A DNA stretch of 10,000 bases from positions 1 through 10,000 of the forward strand of contig VSJD01000100.1 in NCBI GenBank assembly GCA_008636095.1, in the 5' to 3' direction. Shown piece after piece: positions 6,228 to 10,000 of the stretch (its first letter is position 1; every line of letters begins with the position of its first letter). A program made the translations under genes and the position numbers. A model generated the notes under the pieces. It was not told where the DNA came from, made no database searches, and saw only the letters and a list, made by a program, of their open reading frames with translations. The DNA comes from Kiritimatiellota bacterium (GTDB taxonomy: Bacteria; Verrucomicrobiota; Kiritimatiellia; JAAZAB01).

Positions 6228-7565
6228 ATGAACAAGGCAATGCTCACGGACCTGTATGAGCTGACCATGATGGCAGCCTACGTCGATAACCGGAAAGACG
6301 ATACGGCAACCTTCGACCTCTCCATCAGAACATTGCCGGAAGGCTGGGGTTACTACATCGCCAACGGTATCGAAGATGTGATTGATTACCTTACCGGCAT
6401 CCGATTCTACAGCCGGGATATTGCTTTCCTGAAGAAGAGCGGATTGTTCAAGCAATCCTTCCTTGATTTTCTGGAACGCTTCAGGTTTGCAGGCGAAGTG
6501 CATGCCGTCCGGGAAGGGACTCCTATCTTTTCAAACGAACCCATCCTCCGGGTGACCGCCAAACGGACGCAGGCTCAGCTGGTCGAGTCCGCCTTGCTGA
6601 ATATGATCAACTTTCAGACGATGATTGCGGCGAAAGCCAGCCGGGTGGTGAATGCGGCGGCCAGGGGCAACGCGGTGGTATCTGAATTTGGATTGCGCCG
6701 CGCCCATGAAGAAGATGCGGGGCTGAAAGGTGCACGAGCGGCCTATATTGCCGGGGTGACCGGCACCAGCAACGTCAAGGCCGGCATGGAATACGGCATT
6801 CCCCTGGCGGGCACCATGGCTCATTCGTTTGTCATGAGTTTTTCCACGGAACTGGAGGCGTTCCGGGCCTATGTGCGAACTTTCCCGGATCGTCCCACGT
6901 TATTGATCGACACTTACGACACGCTCCAGGGGGTGAAGCATGCCGCCATCGTAGCCCGGGAATTGGCGGCGGCAGGCGGACAATTGGGCGGCGTGAGGCT
7001 GGACAGCGGCGACCTGGGAGCACTGGCGAAAAAGGTCAGAACACTGCTCGACGACTACGGCCTGGCCGAAGTGCGAATTGTGGCCAGCAGTGATCTCAAC
7101 GAATACAAAATCGAGGCATTGGTCAAAACCAATGCGCCGATCAATATCTATGGCGTCGGCACGGAACTGATTACCGCCAAGCCGGTGGCGGCGATCCCCG
7201 GCATCTACAAACTGGTTGAAGACAGCGGCGGTGCCCGGATGAAGTTGAGTCCGGAAAAGCGGAGCGGGCCTGGAAAGAAACAGGTTTTCCGGCGAATCGG
7301 CGCCGACGGAAAATATGCGAAGGATATCATCGCCTTGCACAATGAACCGGTTTCGGGAGTTCCACTACTGACCCTGGCGGTAAAGAATGGACGGAGAGTC
7401 AGACCGAAACCGACCCTGAAACAGATTCGCGACTACTCTTTGGGCGAAGTGGCCAAGCTACCGAATAAATTGAAAGGCATCGACGTGTCATTGAACTATC
7501 CCCTGGAAATGACACCGGCGCTGAAAGCGCTTATCAATACGCTGACGAAAAAAGGCAGTCATTAA
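6228..7565 (+). CDS. pncB: Nicotinate phosphoribosyltransferase (NAPRT)
   Basis: This 445-residue cytoplasmic enzyme converts nicotinate, PRPP and ATP to nicotinate mononucleotide (EC 6.3.4.21), the entry step of the Preiss-Handler NAD salvage route. The N-terminus has the family opening L-T-D-L-Y-E-L-T-M-M-A-A-Y. F154-G-L-R-R-A-H follows, then G-T-M-A-H199-S, which holds the histidine phosphorylated in studied NAPRTs. L-L-I-D-T-Y-D-T, R257-L-D-S-G-D-L (ribose-phosphate binding), S-S-D-L-N-E and I-Y-G-V-G-T-E-L complete the type II PRTase barrel. Length is normal for the bacterial family. The ATG at 6228 is chosen because AAGGAG (6213-6218) lies 9 bases upstream and the family match starts here; the upstream in-frame start at 6174 has no such site. 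It stands alone, flanked by copies of the dispersed repeat, and is more GC-rich than the secreted gene and the propeller gene. Confidence 0.95.
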   Translation: MNKAMLTDLYELTMMAAYVDNRKDDTATFDLSIRTLPEGWGYYIANGIEDVIDYLTGIRFYSRDIAFLKKSGLFKQSFLDFLERFRFAGEVHAVREGTPIFSNEPILRVTAKRTQAQLVESALLNMINFQTMIAAKASRVVNAAARGNAVVSEFGLRRAHEEDAGLKGARAAYIAGVTGTSNVKAGMEYGIPLAGTMAHSFVMSFSTELEAFRAYVRTFPDRPTLLIDTYDTLQGVKHAAIVARELAAAGGQLGGVRLDSGDLGALAKKVRTLLDDYGLAEVRIVASSDLNEYKIEALVKTNAPINIYGVGTELITAKPVAAIPGIYKLVEDSGGARMKLSPEKRSGPGKKQVFRRIGADGKYAKDIIALHNEPVSGVPLLTLAVKNGRRVRPKPTLKQIRDYSLGEVAKLPNKLKGIDVSLNYPLEMTPALKALINTLTKKGSH

Positions 7566-7570
7566 CCGGT

Positions 7571-7675
7571 TGGGGAATTGAAGTTTTCGGCAATTCGCAA
7601 TTCTGCCTTGCCGACCGGGTGGCGAAGAGAAACGGAAAGCAGCGACCTGTCCATGCCGGCGATGGGGTTATTTGC
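7571..7675 (+). repeat. Dispersed structured repeat, copy C
   Basis: This copy begins within a few bases of the NAPRT stop codon. The core stem CGGCAA (7588-7593) / TTGCCG (7608-7613) encloses a 14-base loop, followed by the same GAGAAACGGAAAGC block and CTGTCCATGCCGGCGATGG. The upstream arm shared by A and B is missing or strongly diverged, so C appears shortened at its 5' side. It ends about 90 bases before the next start codon. Confidence 0.75.
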
Positions 7676-7763
7676 ATCGTCCGTGGTTATGGCCCAAATC
7701 ACCAATTAACTCAAAAAACCACCAAGCATCGCTCACGTTAGATCGAAAACAGGAAGATCCCGC

Positions 7764-9809
7764 ATGAAAACCTACATGTATAAATCTTTGGATCCGGAAA
7801 ATTGCAAGGTAATAAATCAAACCGGCGTGAAACAGGCTTGCTTTCCCCTGGACGGTACCCCCTACAATGCCTGCTGGGACGGCTTTCTGGCTCCGGATGG
7901 AAGAGTTTATGTCCCGGCGGCCACCGAAGACTCCATAGGCGAATACGTTAAGCTCTGCGAATATAAATTTGATACGAACAGTTTTACCGATTTGTTTTAT
8001 GGCAAAGATGTGTTTATGGCCCCGGAGCGGGTGATAACCTCGAGCAAATTTCACTTTTCTATGGATGTGATGGAAGATGGCCGCATAATTGCCGCCTCGC
8101 ATACGACCGATAAAGCGCCCTCGCATCCGACCTGGCTTTACAAGCAGTATTATTATCACATGTGGGAAGGATATCCGGGTTCCTCGCTCGTTATTTACGA
8201 CCCAAAAACCAATAAAGTCGAGCATTTGGGCATAATAACTCCGCGTGAAACGATCTACGGCGGGGTATACAATCAAAAAGATCAAGGTTATTACTGTTTG
8301 GGATACCTCAAGGGTCATTTGTACCGGTATTCGTTGAAAACTAAACGCCTGACCGATTTCGGCAAAGTTACGGAATGGCGGACCTTCCGGTTGCACGTAG
8401 GCCCGGATAGAAATATCTACGGCGCATCCAAATCCGGCTTTTTATTCAAACTGGATATTAATACCGATGAAATAATCGACTTAAATTTTGAAATTTTGCA
8501 TAACACCGGCGGTTCGGGAGATATACCGGCCTCTGATTGCAAATCGATGGCCGGGACGGTCAATATACCAAATTCGACCAGGTTTTTATTCACCGTATTC
8601 GCAGGTGAAGGGATCTATAGTCATGATACGGCTACGAATAAAACCGAGTACTTGGGCAGACTGCTCAGCGCTGATGAATACTGCGAAGGTTTTCGGAGCC
8701 ATGAATGCGCCTACAGCTTAAAATTCGATAATGATAACGTATTATGGTACGCACTAACCTGTTACCCCTTCATCGACTTGAACGGTGATTATTCCTCCAG
8801 ACGGGCGGCATCACTCATGCGCTGGGATATATTAAAAGGTGGTAAGCCCGAATGCCTGGGAATAATCGGGACGCCTCACAGGACCAACGCGACCGTCCCT
8901 TCCCTGATGCTTGATAATAAACGTGACATCATGTATCTGATCGATACTAACCACGGAGCGGACGGCATGTCGCTGTTGGCGATCGATATGCAGAAATTCA
9001 AGCCGCGCATGTATAAAAAAGGACCGGCTTGTGTTGACACGTTTTTAGTTCTGGGTCATCCGCGATATACGGCAATGACAAATGCCGCCATGGCGAAGCA
9101 GGCAATCGAAAGAGCAAACACCCCTGATTTTATCGCCGATGATATTATTCCGGCGAGGCTGTGGCGCTCCTGCCGGGCGGAAAGTTCCAAGGTCATCGGC
9201 CTGGTATGGAAAGATGCAAATACCGTTTGCGGCATCTGCGGCGACAACAAGGTGCCGCAGTTTGCCTTTAAAATATCGATTAAAGGGAAAATCTTGAAGT
9301 TCGTCAGTATGGATAAATTAGAGGCGGATTATAAAAAATGGCTGTTGGAAAATATTTCGCCGGTCAAACCAAGGTTAAACCAGAAACTTGATTTGCCGTA
9401 TCATAGCGGCCGACAGTACAAAGCGGTGCCGAATGCTGACGCGGAATGGAATAATGGCCGTAAAATAATCGGAACACTTGATGGTCTGCTGGCGATAGTT
9501 GACGGTGAAAATGTGTTTTCCCTGGGGCCGGCCGCGCCTAACGGACCGATTCACTGCCTGACGACCAACAAAGAAAAATCAGTGTGTTATGGCGTTGCGG
9601 GGGATTCGGAAGATCTGGGTATGATCTTCAGGTATGACGATAAAAAAGGGCTGCGGCAGCTTGGCAAAATTGGTTATAATGAACAAAAAGGGTACGGCAC
9701 ATCCTCGAGTAACGAGTTATCAAGCATCGTGATGAATAAAAAAGGCGACAAAATTGCCGTGGGTTCAAACGACAGATTAGGAGTGGTTTACATCGTCACA
9801 TTGAAATAG
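7764..9809 (+). CDS. Beta-propeller-like protein of unknown function, 681 residues
   Basis: The start is supported by AGGAAG (7751-7756) 7 bases before the ATG. There is no signal peptide or membrane segment, so the product is probably cytoplasmic. The sequence shows repeated blade-like units: P-D-G-R-V-Y-V-P, M-E-D-G-R-I-I-A-A-S, L-V-I-Y-D-P-K-T-N-K-V-E-H-L-G, L-Y-R-Y-S-L-K-T-K-R-L-T-D-F-G, F-K-L-D-I-N-T-D-E, S-H-D-T-A-T-N-K-T-E-Y-L-G, and more in residues ~550-681. This alternation of D-G turns with a 'D-x-x-T-x-x-x-x-x-L-G' strand pair is typical of Kelch/WD-like or lactonase-like propellers. A helical, less repetitive stretch (about residues 430-540) contains a C489-G-I-C492 pair that could bind a metal. 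I do not recognise the family. It lies 198 bases after the NAPRT gene, too far to assume an operon, and is closed by a terminator-like hairpin. Confidence 0.85.
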   Translation: MKTYMYKSLDPENCKVINQTGVKQACFPLDGTPYNACWDGFLAPDGRVYVPAATEDSIGEYVKLCEYKFDTNSFTDLFYGKDVFMAPERVITSSKFHFSMDVMEDGRIIAASHTTDKAPSHPTWLYKQYYYHMWEGYPGSSLVIYDPKTNKVEHLGIITPRETIYGGVYNQKDQGYYCLGYLKGHLYRYSLKTKRLTDFGKVTEWRTFRLHVGPDRNIYGASKSGFLFKLDINTDEIIDLNFEILHNTGGSGDIPASDCKSMAGTVNIPNSTRFLFTVFAGEGIYSHDTATNKTEYLGRLLSADEYCEGFRSHECAYSLKFDNDNVLWYALTCYPFIDLNGDYSSRRAASLMRWDILKGGKPECLGIIGTPHRTNATVPSLMLDNKRDIMYLIDTNHGADGMSLLAIDMQKFKPRMYKKGPACVDTFLVLGHPRYTAMTNAAMAKQAIERANTPDFIADDIIPARLWRSCRAESSKVIGLVWKDANTVCGICGDNKVPQFAFKISIKGKILKFVSMDKLEADYKKWLLENISPVKPRLNQKLDLPYHSGRQYKAVPNADAEWNNGRKIIGTLDGLLAIVDGENVFSLGPAAPNGPIHCLTTNKEKSVCYGVAGDSEDLGMIFRYDDKKGLRQLGKIGYNEQKGYGTSSSNELSSIVMNKKGDKIAVGSNDRLGVVYIVTLK

Positions 9810-9845
9810 GCGGTATTTGTAAGCAGAAATCGCCGTTTTATTTTT
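9809..9845 (+). terminator. Rho-independent-type terminator after the propeller gene
   Basis: Starting at the last base of the stop codon, GGCG-(GT)-ATTT (9809-9818) pairs with AAATCGCC (9827-9834): eight base pairs with a 2-base bulge and an 8-base loop. GTTTTATTTTT follows. The stem plus T-tract and its position right after the coding region support intrinsic termination. On the other strand it could also limit read-through from the convergent gene at 9878, but the opposing T-tract is poor. Confidence 0.6.
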
Positions 9846-9877
9846 CATCCGAACTTACAGCTGCGTTTTACCGGCCG

Positions 9878-10000
9878 TTAATTCTTATCTTTGGATTTCT
9901 GTTGCTCAATCAGATCCATGTAGGTCCGGTAACGGGCGACGATCTGGCGCACGTAATTGATCGGTTCCTGGCCGCGCACAAATCCGCATTTCGCCCGCCG
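9878..10000 (-). CDS. C-terminal end of a probable lytic transglycosylase (5' part beyond window)
   Basis: The last 40 codons of a minus-strand gene are visible, ending in TAA at 9880-9878. The tail reads K-C-G-F-V-R-G-Q-E-P-I-N-Y-V-R-Q-I-V-A-R-Y-R-T-Y followed by a charged, lysine-rich end. The pattern R-G-x-E-x-x-x-Y-V-x-x-I-x-x-x-Y is typical of the C-terminal end of SLT-domain lytic transglycosylases, notably MltF-like proteins, which cleave the glycan strands of peptidoglycan in the periplasm. No catalytic residues fall within the window, so the call rests on the tail alone. It is convergent with the propeller gene. Confidence 0.5.
   Translation of the reverse strand, partial: RRAKCGFVRGQEPINYVRQIVARYRTYMDLIEQQKSKDKN

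Noticed and set aside
6057..6503. Minus-strand open frame of 148 codons overlapping the NAPRT start
   Set aside because: It overlaps the well-supported NAPRT N-terminus, and no promoter or ribosome-binding site was found.
6900..7340. Minus-strand open frame of 146 codons within NAPRT
   Set aside because: It is antisense to a clearly recognised enzyme core and has no homologous appearance.
4440..7675. Short minus-strand peptides inside the repeats, all starting ATG-GAC-AG (M-D-R-...-V-G-K-A)
   Set aside because: All three copies allow a 17- to 30-codon reading, but the stops differ, differences between copies are not concentrated at third codon positions, and no ribosome-binding site is seen. 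A DNA or RNA repeat explains them better.
7668..8396. Minus-strand open frame of 242 codons over the start of the propeller gene
   Set aside because: It lies opposite a coding region with a good start and blade-like repeats, and its translation matches nothing recognisable. It is a shadow frame.

Overview
The window looks like an accessory stretch of a chromosome from a Gram-negative, probably anaerobic, environmental bacterium. The clues are a very large Sec-exported multidomain carbohydrate-type protein, the apparent C-terminal end of a lytic transglycosylase, a YkgJ-type cysteine-cluster protein, and repeat-bearing intergenic DNA. Desulfobacterota or a PVC/Omnitrophota-like lineage would fit, but the sequence alone does not decide the phylum.

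Layout. Bases 1-4278 (minus strand) are one uninterrupted reading frame of 1426 codons that runs off the left edge. It encodes a secreted protein with a signal peptide, a TIM-barrel/glycosidase-like N-terminal region, a jelly-roll-like module, Ig/Fn3-like linkers, a right-handed beta-helix and two tandem 144-residue carbohydrate-binding-like modules. It has a good promoter and an upstream cluster of symmetric and direct repeats. Bases 4279-4733 are intergenic and hold the first copy of a dispersed ~110-bp repeat. Bases 4734-5342 (minus) encode a YkgJ/UPF0153-type cysteine-cluster protein. Bases 5343-6227 have no convincing gene but hold a 15-bp tandem duplication, a 40-bp near-perfect palindrome, the second copy of the dispersed repeat and a leader hairpin. 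Bases 6228-7565 (plus) encode nicotinate phosphoribosyltransferase. A 198-bp gap holds the third repeat copy. Bases 7764-9809 (plus) encode a 681-residue cytoplasmic beta-propeller-like protein of unknown function, followed by a terminator-like hairpin. The right edge carries the last 40 codons of a convergent minus-strand gene, probably a lytic transglycosylase.

The genes do not form one obvious operon or pathway. They stand alone, in both orientations, with wide spacers. The most distinctive feature of the window is the same structured repeat in three of those spacers. The NAPRT gene is visibly more GC-rich than the large secreted gene and the propeller gene, so the segment may be of mixed ancestry. 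I found no tRNA, rRNA, CRISPR array or recognisable transposase.
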